Source: Xanthomonas theicola (GTDB lineage: Bacteria; Pseudomonadota; Gammaproteobacteria; Xanthomonadales; Xanthomonadaceae). Taken from it: a stretch of DNA of 64,000 bases. This document shows positions 1 through 9,328 of the stretch, piece by piece. Location of the stretch: contig NZ_CP049017.1 of the NCBI RefSeq assembly GCF_014236795.1, forward strand, positions 4,406,001-4,470,000, in the 5' to 3' direction. Under the pieces are notes generated by a model that searched no databases, had not been told where the DNA came from, and saw nothing but the letters and a program-made list of their open reading frames with translations. Within the stretch, counting starts at the first letter, position 1. Each line of letters starts with the position of its first letter. Position numbers and translations under genes: made by a program.

Positions 1-116
1 CGCGGCGCCCGCGCGCCCGCCGGGGCTGGCCGCGGCCTGCCGGGGGTGTCTTCGCCGCCGGCAACAGCGCGGCAGCCGTAGTGCGGCGGTGGCGCACTTG
101 GTGCAGGTGCTACGCA
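1..116 (-). CDS. Possible start of a divergent gene running off the left edge (unidentified)
   Basis: On the minus strand a GGAGG ribosome-binding motif lies six bases before an ATG at 116, and the frame (MRSTCTKCATAALRLPRCC...) stays open to the window edge. Only about 38 codons are visible, Arg- and Ala-rich, with no recognisable domain. The position, divergent from the LacI-type regulator and across a shared palindrome, would suit a gene of the same sugar regulon. The frame is not certain because other frames are also open here. Confidence 0.3.
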
Positions 117-224
117 TCGCATTCCTCCGGTCGCACCGGCGCAACGGACAGCACAAAAGCCGAAACGGAATTGCTGCACTGCAAAATGCGTAGCGGATCA
201 CAACGGCGCAGGATGGGCGGCCTT

Positions 225-238
225 TTAAACCGGTCTAA
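225..238. promoter_or_regulatory. Candidate LacI-family operator
   Basis: The 14-mer TTAAACCGGTCTAA is an almost perfect palindrome (12 of 14 positions symmetric) with a central CG, the usual form of LacI/GalR operators. It ends five bases before the GTG start of the LacI-type regulator and lies between that gene and a possible divergent gene. Autorepression of the sugar cassette is inferred from this position. Confidence 0.5.
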
Positions 239-243
239 TCGCC

Positions 244-1293
244 GTGCCACCGCCCCCTGCCGACAAACGCGTCACCGTCTCCGACATCGCCGCCGCCTGC
301 GGCGTGTCGCGGGCGACCGTGTCGCTGGTGCTGCGCAACAGCCCGCTGGTGCATGCGGGCACGCGCGCGCGGGTGGCGGCGGAGATCGCGCGGCAGAGCT
401 ACGTCTACCACCGCGGTGCGGCCGGCCTGCGCGGGCGCGTCTCCAATGCGGTGGCGCTGGTGGTCAACGACCTGGCCAATCCGTTCTTCGCCGAATTCGC
501 CGGCGGCGTGGACGCGGCGCTGGCCGAGGCCGGCTACGTGATGTTGATGGGCAGCACCGGCGAATCGCCGCAGCGCCAGCAGACCGTGCTCGCCTCGCTG
601 ATCGAGCACCAGCCGGCGGCGCTGATCCTGGCGCCGACCGAGAATACCGATGCGGCGCAACTGCGCCGACTGCTGGGGGCGCAGCGGCCGGTGCTGCTGT
701 TCAACCGTGCGCTGGACGGCGACTGGCCGTTGCTGGCGCTGGACAATCGCCGCGGCGCACACCTGGCCACCGAGCACCTGCTGGCGCAGGGACACCGGGC
801 GATCGCGTTCTTCGGTGGGCGTCGCCAGTCCAGTTCCTGCGCCGAGCGCCGCGCCGGCTACCGCGACGCGCTCGCCGCCGCCGGCATCGCCGCCGATCCG
901 GCCTGGCTGATCGAATGCGCGCCGACCCGGCTGGACGCCGCGCGCCAGGCCGGCGCGCTGCGCGCGCGCGCGCCACTGCCGACCGCGCTGGTCTGCTACA
1001 ACGACGTGGTCGCGCTCGGCCTGGCCAGCGGCCTGGCCGAGCGCGGCCGCCACGCCGGCCACGACTACGCGCTGATCGGCTTCGACGACATCCCCGAAGC
1101 CGCGGTCGCCACCCCTCCGCTGTCCACCATCGCCGTCGCCCCGCGCGAACGCGGCATGCAGGCCGCACAGCTGGTGCTGGACGCATTGCGCCAGCGACAG
1201 GCGTTGCCTGCGCTTACCATCGCCCCGGCCCGGTTGTGCCTGCGTGCCAGCAGCCGCGTCGCCCTCTCGCCCGTCCCTGGAGTCGCTGCATGA
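244..1293 (+). CDS. LacI-family transcriptional regulator of the sugar cassette
   Basis: A 349-aa protein. Residues about 10-55 form a LacI helix-turn-helix (VTVSDIAAACGVSRATVSLVL) and hinge. The rest is a periplasmic-binding-protein-like sugar sensor, with the family signatures GRVSNAVALVVNDLANPFF near the start of the core and ALIGFDDIPEA near the end. The GTG start at 244 gives the usual family length. Its stop overlaps the ATG of the permease by four bases (ATGA), so translation is coupled. A palindrome just upstream is a plausible operator. The neighbouring permease and AGE-type isomerase suggest a hexose effector such as mannose; that ligand is inference. Confidence 0.93.
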   Translation: MPPPPADKRVTVSDIAAACGVSRATVSLVLRNSPLVHAGTRARVAAEIARQSYVYHRGAAGLRGRVSNAVALVVNDLANPFFAEFAGGVDAALAEAGYVMLMGSTGESPQRQQTVLASLIEHQPAALILAPTENTDAAQLRRLLGAQRPVLLFNRALDGDWPLLALDNRRGAHLATEHLLAQGHRAIAFFGGRRQSSSCAERRAGYRDALAAAGIAADPAWLIECAPTRLDAARQAGALRARAPLPTALVCYNDVVALGLASGLAERGRHAGHDYALIGFDDIPEAAVATPPLSTIAVAPRERGMQAAQLVLDALRQRQALPALTIAPARLCLRASSRVALSPVPGVAA

Positions 1294-2597
1294 GCCGTCG
1301 TCCGCTGTCCAACACCGCCGCCATCGCGGTGGTCAGCATGATCTTCTTCACCTGGGGCGGCCTGACCAGCCTCAACGATGTGCTGATCCCGCATCTGAAA
1401 GCGGTATTCCAGATGAACTACGCGCAGTCGATGCTGATCCAGTTCACCTTCTTCGGCGCGTACTTCCTGATGTCGCTGCCGGCCGGGGCGGTGGTGGCGC
1501 GGGCCGGCTACAAGGCCAGCATCGTCATCGGCCTGGCGGCGGCGGCGATCGGCGCGGCGATGTTCTATCCGGCCGCGCGGCTGCCGTCGTATCCGCTGTT
1601 CCTGACCGCGCTGTTCGTGCTGGCCAGCGGCATCACCCTGCTGCAGGTGGCGGCCAATCCGTACATCAGCCTGATCGGCGACCCGGACAAGGCGCCGAGC
1701 CGGTTGAACTTCGCGCAGGCGCTGAACTCGCTGGGCACCACCGTGTTCCCGCTGCTGATCGGTCCGCTGATCCTGGCCACCGCAGTGCTGGGCGCCGACC
1801 AACTGGCGGCGCTGAACCCGGAGCAACTGGCGGCCTACCACATCGAGCAGGCGCGTTCGGTGGAGGTCCCCTACCTGATGCTCGCCGGCGGCCTGCTGCT
1901 GCTGGCGGTGTTCGTGTTGGTGATGCGCATCCCGTCGCTGCGCGAGGACAGCGGCAGCGGCGTCGAGTCGCACCACAGCTTCGGCGACGCGCTGCGCCAG
2001 TCGCACCTGCGGTGGGGCGTGGTCGCGATCTTCATGTACGTGGGTGCGGAAGTGTCGATCGGCAGCTTCCTGATCAACTACATCTCCGGCCCGACCACCG
2101 GCGGCCTGAGCGAGGCCACCGCCAGCCGCTACCTGGCATTCTACTGGGGCGGCGCGATGGTGGGCCGCTTCGCCGGCGCCGCGCTGCTGCAGGTGATCCC
2201 GGCGCGCAGGCTGCTGGCCGCGTTCGCCGGCGTCGCTTCGCTGCTGCTGATCGTCACCATGATCAGCAGCGGCCACGTGGCGATGTGGAGCGTGATCGCG
2301 ATCGGCCTGTTCAACTCGATCATGTTCCCCACCATCTTCACCGTGTCCATCGAGCGCCTCGGCCCGCTGACCGGCAAGGCCTCGAGCCTGCTGATCATGG
2401 GCATCGTCGGCGGCGCGATCGTGCCGCTGGCGCAGGGGGGGCTGGCCGACGTGATCGGCATCCAGCATGCCTTCGTGATTCCGCTGCTGTGCTACGCCTA
2501 CATCCTCTGGTACGGCCTGCGCGGCTCGCGGCTGTCGGCCAACCACTTGCCGGCCGCGTTGCCGGGCGCCGCATCGGTGGCGCGCGCGAGGCATTGA
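1290..2597 (+). CDS. Sugar MFS transporter (FucP/GluP-like, FGHS family)
   Basis: A 435-aa inner-membrane protein with about twelve hydrophobic segments. The N-terminus (IFFTWGGLTSLNDVLIPHLK) matches the fucose/glucose/galactose:H+ symporters, including the Asn-Asp pair of FucP-like proteins, as do AANPYISLIG and the LNFAQALNSLGTTVFPLL segment. The ATG lies inside the stop of the LacI-type gene. It most likely imports a hexose for the downstream isomerase; substrate specificity cannot be read from the sequence. Confidence 0.92.
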   Translation: MSRRPLSNTAAIAVVSMIFFTWGGLTSLNDVLIPHLKAVFQMNYAQSMLIQFTFFGAYFLMSLPAGAVVARAGYKASIVIGLAAAAIGAAMFYPAARLPSYPLFLTALFVLASGITLLQVAANPYISLIGDPDKAPSRLNFAQALNSLGTTVFPLLIGPLILATAVLGADQLAALNPEQLAAYHIEQARSVEVPYLMLAGGLLLLAVFVLVMRIPSLREDSGSGVESHHSFGDALRQSHLRWGVVAIFMYVGAEVSIGSFLINYISGPTTGGLSEATASRYLAFYWGGAMVGRFAGAALLQVIPARRLLAAFAGVASLLLIVTMISSGHVAMWSVIAIGLFNSIMFPTIFTVSIERLGPLTGKASSLLIMGIVGGAIVPLAQGGLADVIGIQHAFVIPLLCYAYILWYGLRGSRLSANHLPAALPGAASVARARH

Positions 2598-2687
2598 TCC
2601 GCGGTCAAGGCGCGGCGCCGCACCGCACCGCACCCGCTTCCGGCCGTTCTTCCCTTCCCCCCACACAACCTGACGCCCCTCGACCGC

Positions 2688-3974
2688 ATGAACCTGCCCG
2701 CCACGCCCCTGCCCGACTTCGCCGACGCCGCCGTCCTGCGCGCGCACATCGCCGACACCATGGCCTTCTACCATCCGCGCGCGATCGATCCGGCCGGCGG
2801 CTTCTTCCACTATTTCCGCGACGACGGCAGCGTGTACGACGCCGGCCACCGCCACCTGGTCAGCAGCACCCGCTTCGTCTTCAACTACGCGATGGCGGCC
2901 GCCGAATTCGCCGATTCGCCGCTGGCCGCCGAGTACCTGGACGCCGCGCGCCACGGCCTGCGCTACCTGCGCGAGGCGCACCGCGACGCCGCCAGCGGCG
3001 GCTACGTGTGGACCCTGCGCGACGGCGTCGCCGAGGACCGCACCCAGCACGCCTACGGCGCCGCGTTCGTGCTGGTGGCCTATTCCACCGCGAAGAAGGC
3101 CGGCATCGACACCGACGCGTGGCTGGACGAGACCTGGCAGCTGCTGGAAACCCGCTACTGGGACGCCGCCGCCGGCCTGTACCGCGACGAGGCCACGCCG
3201 GACTGGCAGTTCTCCAACTACCGCGGGCAGAACGCCAACATGCACCTGTGCGAGGCGCTGATCGCCGCCTATGAGGCCAGCGCCGAACCGCGCTACGTGC
3301 AGCGCGCGCTGCTGCTCGCCGACCACATCACCCGCCGCCAGGCGGCGCTGGCCGGCGGCCTGGTGTGGGAGCACTACGACGCCGATTGGCAGGTGGACTG
3401 GGACTATAACCGCGACAATCCCAAGCATCTGTTCCGCCCGTGGGGTTTCCAACCCGGCCACCAAGTGGAATGGTCGAAGCTGCTGGTGCTGCTGCACGGG
3501 CACCTGCAGGCCGCTTCCGGCACTGCGCCGGGGTGGCTGCTGCCGACCGCGCGGCACCTGTTCGACACCGCGCTGGCGCACGGCTGGGACGCGCAGTACG
3601 GCGGCATCGTCTACGGCTTCGCCTCCGGCACCGAGGCCGAACCGGTGGTCGGCGTGCCCGATGTGGCGAAGAGCCCGACCTACTTCTGCGACGACGACAA
3701 GTATTTCTGGGTGCAGGCCGAGGCGATCGCCGCCGCCGCGCGGCTGCTGGCCGCGACCGGCGACGCATCCTACCGCGCCGCCTACGACAGGCTGTGGGCG
3801 TACTCCTGGGAACACCTGGTCGACCACGGCTACGGCGCCTGGTTCCGCATCCTCAGCCGCGACAACCGCAGCTACAGCGACGAGAAGAGCCCGGCCGGCA
3901 AGACCGACTACCACACCATGGGCGCCTGCCACGACGTGCTGGCGGTGATGCGCGGCAGCCAGGCGTTCGCGTAG
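2688..3974 (+). CDS. AGE-family sugar epimerase/isomerase (mannose isomerase-like)
   Basis: A 428-aa protein of the N-acylglucosamine 2-epimerase / D-mannose isomerase fold, an (alpha/alpha)6 barrel. Conserved His-containing segments are visible: HAYGAAFVLVAYS, the QPGHQVEWSKLLVLL signature, and KTDYHTMGACHDVL near the end. These are family catalytic regions that interconvert aldose and ketose or 2-epimers. It lies 90 bp after the permease in the same direction, so regulator, permease and isomerase probably form one operon. Mannose to fructose is the likeliest reaction in this setting, but cellobiose or N-acetylglucosamine epimerase activity cannot be excluded. Confidence 0.88.
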   Translation: MNLPATPLPDFADAAVLRAHIADTMAFYHPRAIDPAGGFFHYFRDDGSVYDAGHRHLVSSTRFVFNYAMAAAEFADSPLAAEYLDAARHGLRYLREAHRDAASGGYVWTLRDGVAEDRTQHAYGAAFVLVAYSTAKKAGIDTDAWLDETWQLLETRYWDAAAGLYRDEATPDWQFSNYRGQNANMHLCEALIAAYEASAEPRYVQRALLLADHITRRQAALAGGLVWEHYDADWQVDWDYNRDNPKHLFRPWGFQPGHQVEWSKLLVLLHGHLQAASGTAPGWLLPTARHLFDTALAHGWDAQYGGIVYGFASGTEAEPVVGVPDVAKSPTYFCDDDKYFWVQAEAIAAAARLLAATGDASYRAAYDRLWAYSWEHLVDHGYGAWFRILSRDNRSYSDEKSPAGKTDYHTMGACHDVLAVMRGSQAFA

Positions 3975-4066
3975 CGCGAAGGCGGCATGTGCGCCGGGTG
4001 CCGGCGATCCGGCGCCTCTGCCTTCTGTAGAGCGGGAGCCGATCTACGGCACAAGCTCGAAGCTTC

Positions 4067-4094
4067 AGGAGCGACGGGACTTCCCGCCCCTCCT
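4067..4094. repeat. REP-like nested hairpin between convergent genes
   Basis: AGGAG and CTCCT flank an inner CGGGA/TCCCG stem with a two-base loop. It lies in the 348-bp gap between the converging AGE and algC genes and could also act as a terminator. Nearby, at 4137-4160, the short motif ATGTCCAGATRCT is repeated directly. No gene is visible in the gap. Confidence 0.5.
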
Positions 4095-4163
4095 GCGATG
4101 ATCAGTCGGAAGACACAACGCCGTAGAGACGCCATGTCCAGATACTCTATGTCCAGATGCTAA

Positions 4164-4180
4164 GGAGCGACTTCCGTCGC
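4164..4180. repeat. REP hairpin
   Basis: GGAGCGACTTCCGTCGC folds as GCGAC/GTCGC with a TTCC loop. The GGAGCGACTTC head matches the REP hairpins that flank the RAYT gene at 25.8-26.5 kb. Confidence 0.55.
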
Positions 4181-4322
4181 ACCCAACGAAGCGAGATGCT
4201 TACCGGTCTCGGATACAGTCGGCGCTGAAAGCCCCCCACCACAGGATTGGGCATGCCAGCCGGGCACTGGCGACAGCGCACCGGCGGTGATCGCCGCGTG
4301 CGGCAGTGCGCCGGCGAGCGCA

Positions 4323-6653
4323 TCAGAACCCCGGCGCCAGCGCCGGCAGCAGCGCCTGCAACTGGCGGCGGAACAGATCCTTGATCCGCTCCAGCGCGGC
4401 CGCGGTGTCGGCCTCGAACCGCAGCACCAGCACCGGCGTGGTGTTGGACGCGCGCACCAGGCCCCAGCCATCGGCGAAGTCGGCGCGCAGGCCGTCGAGG
4501 GTGAGCAGTTGCGCGCCGTCGAACGGCGAGCCTTCCCGCTGCGCGGCAGCGACCAGCTGCGCGACCAGCGCATGCGCGTCCTGCCCGTCCAGGGGCAGCT
4601 TGATTTCGGGCGTGGACACACTGTCGGGCAACTCGGCCAGCATCGCCGACGGGCTCTCCTGGCGCTGCGCCAGGATCTCCAGCAGCCGCGCCGCCGCGTA
4701 CAGGCCGTCGTCGAAGCCGTACCAGCGCTCCTTGAAGAAGAAGTGCCCGCTCATCTCCCCGGCCAGTTCCGCGTCGGTCTCGCGCATCTTCGCCTTGATC
4801 AGCGAATGCCCGGTCTTCCACATCATCGGGCTGCCACCGTTGCGCAGCACGTAGTCCGACAGTTTGCCGGTGCATTTGACGTCGTAGATCACCAGCGCGC
4901 CGGGATTGCGCTGCAGCACGTCGGCGGCGAACAGCATCAGCAGGCGATCGGGGCGGATCACCGTGCCTTCCTTGCTGACCACGCCGAGCCGGTCGGCATC
5001 GCCGTCGAAGGCGATGCCCAGGTCGGCGTCGAAGCGCTGCACCGTCTGGATCAGGTCTTCCAGGTTGTGCGGCTCGCTGGGATCGGGGTGATGGTTGGGG
5101 AAGGTGCCGTCGACGTCGCAGTACAACGGGATGACCTCCGCGCCGATCGCCTGCAGCAAGCGCGGCGCCAGTTCGCCGCCGGCGCCGTTGCCGGCGTCGG
5201 CCACCACCTTCAATGGGCGGTCCAGTTGTACGTCGTCGGCGATGCGCTGGATGTAGTCGTCGCCGACGTCGCGCTGCTCCAGCCGTCCCGGTTCGGCCGC
5301 GGTCGGCAGGCGGCCTTCGCTGATCCGCGCGTACAGGTCGCCGATCGCCTCGCCGGACAGCGTCTGGCCGCCGACCACGATCTTGAAGCCGTTGTAGTCC
5401 GGCGGGTTGTGGCTGCCGGTCACCGCCAAGCAGCTGCCGGCGCGCAGGTGGAAGCTGGCGAAGTAGACCAGCGGCGTCGGCGCCAGGCCGATGTCGGTGA
5501 CGTGGCAGCCGGCGCGGCGCAGGCCCTCGATCAGTCCCGCCGACAGCTCCGGCCCGGACAGGCGGCCGTCGCGGCCGACCACCACGTCGGTCAGCCCCTG
5601 CTCCTGCATCACCGCGCCGATCGCCTGGCCGATCAGGGCGGCGACCTGCGGACTGAGGTCGCGCCCGACCACGCCGCGGATGTCGTAAGCGTGGAAGATG
5701 CCGGCCGGCACCGTCTGTGCCGTGACCCGTCTGGCCGGCGCGGCCTCGCCCTCCGGCGGCGGCCGCGGCGGCGGTTCCTGGTGTTGCAGGCTCTGCCGCA
5801 GGGTGGGTTCCGCGTCGGCGCGCACGGCGACCGCGGCGCGGCGCGGCCGCGGCAGGCGCCCGCGCGCGGCCATCAGCACCGCCAGGGCCAGGAATCCGAG
5901 CAGGCCGGCGACGACCAGACTCGGCAGCGCGCCCAGGCCGAACGGGCCGAGCTCGGCATCGGGCAACGCCGCGACCATCCGCAGCCCGGTCGCGCCGACC
6001 GGGCGCGACAGCGCGTCGCCATGGTCGGCCAGGCCGTTGTCGCCGGCACCGATCACGTCGTAGCTCCCCTGGCGCAGCGCCAGGTAGCCGCTGGCCGGGA
6101 CCTCGGCCTGGGCCACCGGCGCGGTCAAGACGCGCAGCGGCAGGCGCAGATAGGCGACGCCCGCCCCGGTGTCCAGCGCCACCGGCGCCGCCAGTCCCAG
6201 CCGCGGCCCGCCGCCGTCGCGCACCACCGCGCTGGCGACGGCGTCGCTCAGCAGCGCCTTTTCCAGCAGCGCCAGGCGGCCGTAGCCGAAGCGGTCCACG
6301 TCGGCATAGCCGGCACCGAGGTCGCCGGGCAGCACTTGCGCGTCTTCCGCATCCTTCCAGCCCTCACGCAGCGCCTGCGCCGCCGTCGCCGCGTCGCCGC
6401 GCGCCAGGGCGGACTGCACCCCGGACTGCCGCAGCTGCGCGGCGAAGCGCTGGGTCGCCGCCGCCAGCGCCTGCGAGGTCTGCGCCACTGCGGCGTCGCG
6501 CGCCTGTTCCAGGGCGATCGCGCTGTGCTCGTCGCGCCATTGCCGCACGCCGCTCCAGCCGAACCACGTGGCCAGCACGGCCAGCAGCGCCAGCAGCGGC
6601 ACCGCCTTGCGCAAACCATCCGGCGCCGGCCGCCGTTGTGTTGCCTCGCTCAT
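4323..6653 (-). CDS. algC: Phosphomannomutase/phosphoglucomutase with N-terminal membrane sensor-like extension
   Basis: A 776-aa protein. The catalytic phosphohexomutase part begins near residue 318 (FHAYDIRGVVGRDLSP). It has the active-site serine loop TGSHNPPDYNGFK (Ser about 414), the metal loop FDGDADR and the sugar-binding loop GEMSGHFFF. It interconverts mannose or glucose 6- and 1-phosphates for exopolysaccharide and LPS sugars. Residues 1-310 are extra: a membrane helix at about 15-36, an extracytoplasmic-looking region, a second helix at about 243-265, then a Pro/Arg-rich linker. The order coaBC-dut-algC is shared with pseudomonads, supporting the symbol. The xanthan gene xanA is a shorter, different paralogue. 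Confidence 0.92.
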   Translation of the reverse strand: MSEATQRRPAPDGLRKAVPLLALLAVLATWFGWSGVRQWRDEHSAIALEQARDAAVAQTSQALAAATQRFAAQLRQSGVQSALARGDAATAAQALREGWKDAEDAQVLPGDLGAGYADVDRFGYGRLALLEKALLSDAVASAVVRDGGGPRLGLAAPVALDTGAGVAYLRLPLRVLTAPVAQAEVPASGYLALRQGSYDVIGAGDNGLADHGDALSRPVGATGLRMVAALPDAELGPFGLGALPSLVVAGLLGFLALAVLMAARGRLPRPRRAAVAVRADAEPTLRQSLQHQEPPPRPPPEGEAAPARRVTAQTVPAGIFHAYDIRGVVGRDLSPQVAALIGQAIGAVMQEQGLTDVVVGRDGRLSGPELSAGLIEGLRRAGCHVTDIGLAPTPLVYFASFHLRAGSCLAVTGSHNPPDYNGFKIVVGGQTLSGEAIGDLYARISEGRLPTAAEPGRLEQRDVGDDYIQRIADDVQLDRPLKVVADAGNGAGGELAPRLLQAIGAEVIPLYCDVDGTFPNHHPDPSEPHNLEDLIQTVQRFDADLGIAFDGDADRLGVVSKEGTVIRPDRLLMLFAADVLQRNPGALVIYDVKCTGKLSDYVLRNGGSPMMWKTGHSLIKAKMRETDAELAGEMSGHFFFKERWYGFDDGLYAAARLLEILAQRQESPSAMLAELPDSVSTPEIKLPLDGQDAHALVAQLVAAAQREGSPFDGAQLLTLDGLRADFADGWGLVRASNTTPVLVLRFEADTAAALERIKDLFRRQLQALLPALAPGF

Positions 6654-6668
6654 GCAGACGATCCCCCG

Positions 6669-7139
6669 TCAGCGCACTCCGGTATGGCCGAATCCACCCG
6701 TTCCCCTGACGCTGTCGGCGAAAGTATCCACCACCTGCAGGGCGACGCGCACGACCGGCATCACGACCAGCTGCGCGACGCGGTCGCCGGGGGCGATGCT
6801 GAACGGCTCGCGGCCGCGGTTCCAGACGCTGATCAGCAGCGGGCCCTGGTAGTCGGCGTCGATCAGGCCGGTGCCGTTGCCGAGCACGATGCCGTGCCGA
6901 TGGCCCAGCCCGGAGCGCGGCAGGATCACCGCGCACAGCTGCGGGTCGGCGATGTAGATGGCCAGCCCGCTGGGAATCAGCGCGGTATCCCCCGGTTCCA
7001 AGGTCAGCGGCGCCTCGGTGGCCGCGCGCAGGTCGAGGCCGGCGCTGGCCTCGGTGGCGTAGTCCGGCAGCGGCCAGCTGTCGCCGAAGCGCGGGTCGAG
7101 CAGTTTGACCTGCAGCGGGTGTGGCGTCGGGGTGGTCAT
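6669..7139 (-). CDS. dut: Deoxyuridine 5'-triphosphate nucleotidohydrolase
   Basis: A 156-aa trimeric dUTPase that hydrolyses dUTP to dUMP and pyrophosphate, keeping uracil out of DNA. All five motifs are visible: [40 protein letters not shown] and the C-terminal [10 protein letters not shown]. The ATG overlaps the coaBC stop by four bases and the stop lies 15 bp before algC, so the three genes are read together. Length and motifs are typical. Confidence 0.97.
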   Translation of the reverse strand: MTTPTPHPLQVKLLDPRFGDSWPLPDYATEASAGLDLRAATEAPLTLEPGDTALIPSGLAIYIADPQLCAVILPRSGLGHRHGIVLGNGTGLIDADYQGPLLISVWNRGREPFSIAPGDRVAQLVVMPVVRVALQVVDTFADSVRGTGGFGHTGVR

Positions 7140-8392
7140 GCCTGCAGTCTCTCCGCGATCAGGGCCAGCAATTGTTCGGCCAGTTGTGCCTTGGACACGG
7201 CCGGGAAGTTCCGCGCGCCCTCCTGCCAGTAGGCGGTGGCGGCGTTCTCGTCGCTCTCGAAGCCGTTGCCGGCCACCCCCACCTGGTTGGCGATGATCAG
7301 GTCCAGGCGCTTGTCGTTGAGTTTGCCACGCGCGTAGCGCTCGATGTCGTGGGTCTCGGCGGCGAAGCCGACCACCAGCTTCAGTGCCTGGGTCTGGGCG
7401 GCGACCTCGGCCAGGATGTCCGGGGTACGCACCAGTTCCAGGGTCAGCACGTCGCCGCTCTTCTTGAGCTTCTGCGCGGCAACCTGCCTGGGCGTGTAAT
7501 CGGCGACCGCGGCGGTGCCGATGTAGATGTCGGCCGGCAGCGCACCGAGCACCGCTTCGCGCATCTGCGCCGCCGAACGCACGTCGATGCGGCGCACGCC
7601 GTCGGGCGTGGGCAGGTGCACCGGGCCGCTGACCAGCGCCACCGCGGCGCCCTGCCGCGCGGCGGCGGCGGCCAGGGCGTAGCCCATCTTGCCGCTGCTG
7701 CGGTTGCCGAGGTAGCGCACCGGATCCAGGTCTTCGTAGGTCGGGCCGGCACTGATCAGCAGGCGCAGGCCGCGCAACGCGCCGGCGCCGCCCGGCGCGG
7801 GCGCCGCCACCACGGGCACAGGCGTGGCCGCGGCGCGGCCGGCGGCCAGCGCCGCGACGATGTCCTCCGGCTCGGCCAGGCGCCCGGGCCCGGACTCGCC
7901 CTCGGCCAGCGGGCCGTCGTTCGGCCCGACCACGCTGGCGCCGCGCTGGCGCAGCGTGGCGACATTGGCCTGGGTGGCCGGATGCAGCCACATACGGTGG
8001 TTCATCGCCGGGCAGATGGTCAGCGGCGCGGTGGTGGCCAGGCACAGCGTGGCCACCAGATCGCCGGCCAGACCATGGGCCAGCCGCGCCAGCAGGTCGG
8101 CGCTGGCCGGCGCCACCACCACGCGGTCGGCCCAGCGCGCCAGTTCCAGGTGGCCCATCGCCTGCTCGGCGGCGCTGTCCCACAGGCTGGTGCGGGTCGG
8201 GTGCGCAGACAGCGCCTGGAAACTCAGCGGCGTCACGAATCGCTGCGCGCCGGCGGTCATCGCCACCTGCACCTCGGCGCCGGCGCCGCGCAGGCGCCGC
8301 ACCAGCTCCAGCGTCTTGTAGGCGGCGATCCCGCCGCCCACGCACAACAACACACGCCGCCCCTGCAGGGGGCCCTCGAAAGTACCGGTCAC
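7136..8392 (-). CDS. coaBC: Bifunctional phosphopantothenoylcysteine decarboxylase / phosphopantothenate-cysteine ligase
   Basis: A 418-aa enzyme of coenzyme A synthesis. The N-terminal flavin-dependent decarboxylase (CoaC) starts [16 protein letters not shown] and carries [18 protein letters not shown] and the PAMNHRMW motif. The C-terminal CTP-dependent ligase (CoaB) starts [20 protein letters not shown] and carries [15 protein letters not shown] and QKLKKSGD with its catalytic lysine. It is divergent from radC and the first gene of coaBC-dut-algC. Length matches the family. Confidence 0.97.
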   Translation of the reverse strand: MTGTFEGPLQGRRVLLCVGGGIAAYKTLELVRRLRGAGAEVQVAMTAGAQRFVTPLSFQALSAHPTRTSLWDSAAEQAMGHLELARWADRVVVAPASADLLARLAHGLAGDLVATLCLATTAPLTICPAMNHRMWLHPATQANVATLRQRGASVVGPNDGPLAEGESGPGRLAEPEDIVAALAAGRAAATPVPVVAAPAPGGAGALRGLRLLISAGPTYEDLDPVRYLGNRSSGKMGYALAAAAARQGAAVALVSGPVHLPTPDGVRRIDVRSAAQMREAVLGALPADIYIGTAAVADYTPRQVAAQKLKKSGDVLTLELVRTPDILAEVAAQTQALKLVVGFAAETHDIERYARGKLNDKRLDLIIANQVGVAGNGFESDENAATAYWQEGARNFPAVSKAQLAEQLLALIAERLQA

Positions 8393-8465
8393 GTCGGGAA
8401 TGTCCTACCCATGCAAGGACGATTAGCTTACCCGATGGCCTTCGGCGGCCCTGATACCGTTGCGC

Positions 8466-8492
8466 CATATCGCCCGCCAATCTGGCGATATG
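8466..8492. promoter_or_regulatory. Perfect 9-bp inverted repeat spanning the radC start codon
   Basis: CATATCGCC at 8466-8474 and GGCGATATG at 8484-8492 are exact complements separated by nine bases, and the right arm ends in the radC ATG. In mRNA it would form a hairpin that sequesters the start. In DNA it would be a dyad operator between the divergent coaBC and radC genes. Which, if either, it does is unknown. Confidence 0.5.
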
Positions 8493-9164
8493 CACATATC
8501 CGACTGGCCCTGCGACGAACGCCCCCGGGAAAAGCTGCTGTCGCGCGGCGCCCGGGCCCTCTCCGATGCCGAACTGCTGGCGATCTTCCTCGGCTCCGGC
8601 CTGCCCGGCAGCGACGCGGTGCGGACCTCGCGCGACCTGCTGCAGCGGCACGGCCCGCTGCGCGCGCTGCTCGATCGCACCCCCGGCGACCTGATCGGCC
8701 TGCCGGGGCTGGGTCCGGCACGGGCGTGCAAGCTGGCGGCCGCGCTGGAGCTGGGCCAACGCCACCTGGCGGCCGACCTGGAACGCGGCACCACCTTGAC
8801 CGACCAGGACGCGGCAGGCCGCTACTTCTCGCAACGGTTGCGGGCACGGCCGCACGAGGTGTTCGCCGTGCTGTTCCTGGACACCAAGCACCGCTCGCTG
8901 GCGTTCGAGGAACTGTTCCAGGGCACTCTCGACAGTGCCGAAGTGTATCCGCGCGAAGTGGTGCGGCGCGCGCTGGCGCACAATGCGGCAGCGGTGATCA
9001 TCGGCCACAACCACCCGTCCGGGAATCCGGAGCCCTCGCCCGCCGACCGCGCCGTCACCGATCGCCTGAAGCAGGCGCTGGGACTGGTGGACGTGCGCCT
9101 GCTGGACCATTTCATCGTCGGCGACGGCTTGCCGGTGTCGATGGCGGCGCGCGGCTGGGCATGA
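8490..9164 (+). CDS. radC: RadC-family JAB-domain protein
   Basis: A 224-aa protein. It begins with the typical [12 protein letters not shown], has a helix-hairpin-helix region ([20 protein letters not shown]) and ends in a JAB/MPN metal-protease-like domain with the motif [18 protein letters not shown] (His-His-Asp). The family was named for DNA repair, but its biochemical role is unresolved. ATG 8490 gives the normal family start; an in-frame TTG at 8460 would add ten residues. The start codon lies in an inverted repeat. Confidence 0.95.
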   Translation: MHISDWPCDERPREKLLSRGARALSDAELLAIFLGSGLPGSDAVRTSRDLLQRHGPLRALLDRTPGDLIGLPGLGPARACKLAAALELGQRHLAADLERGTTLTDQDAAGRYFSQRLRARPHEVFAVLFLDTKHRSLAFEELFQGTLDSAEVYPREVVRRALAHNAAAVIIGHNHPSGNPEPSPADRAVTDRLKQALGLVDVRLLDHFIVGDGLPVSMAARGWA

Positions 9165-9328
9165 TCCGGCGGTGGCGGCCATGGATGCCGCCGGGCCTGT
9201 GCGAATCCCGAATGCCCATCCCGAATGCCGCCGCCGCCAGCCGGCCTGAGGTCGGGCTGAACCCGGCACCGGCCGGGAAGCGACGGGTCGGGTAAAATCG
9301 CCGGTTCCGCGCTTCAAGCAGACAACAC

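Noticed and set aside
1065..3932. Long minus-strand ORF over the permease and AGE genes
   Set aside because: It is a high-GC shadow frame rich in His, Gln and Arg; the plus strand encodes recognisable proteins throughout.
4287..7232. Long plus-strand ORF opposite algC and dut
   Set aside because: Shadow frame with no domain; the minus strand carries conserved enzyme motifs.
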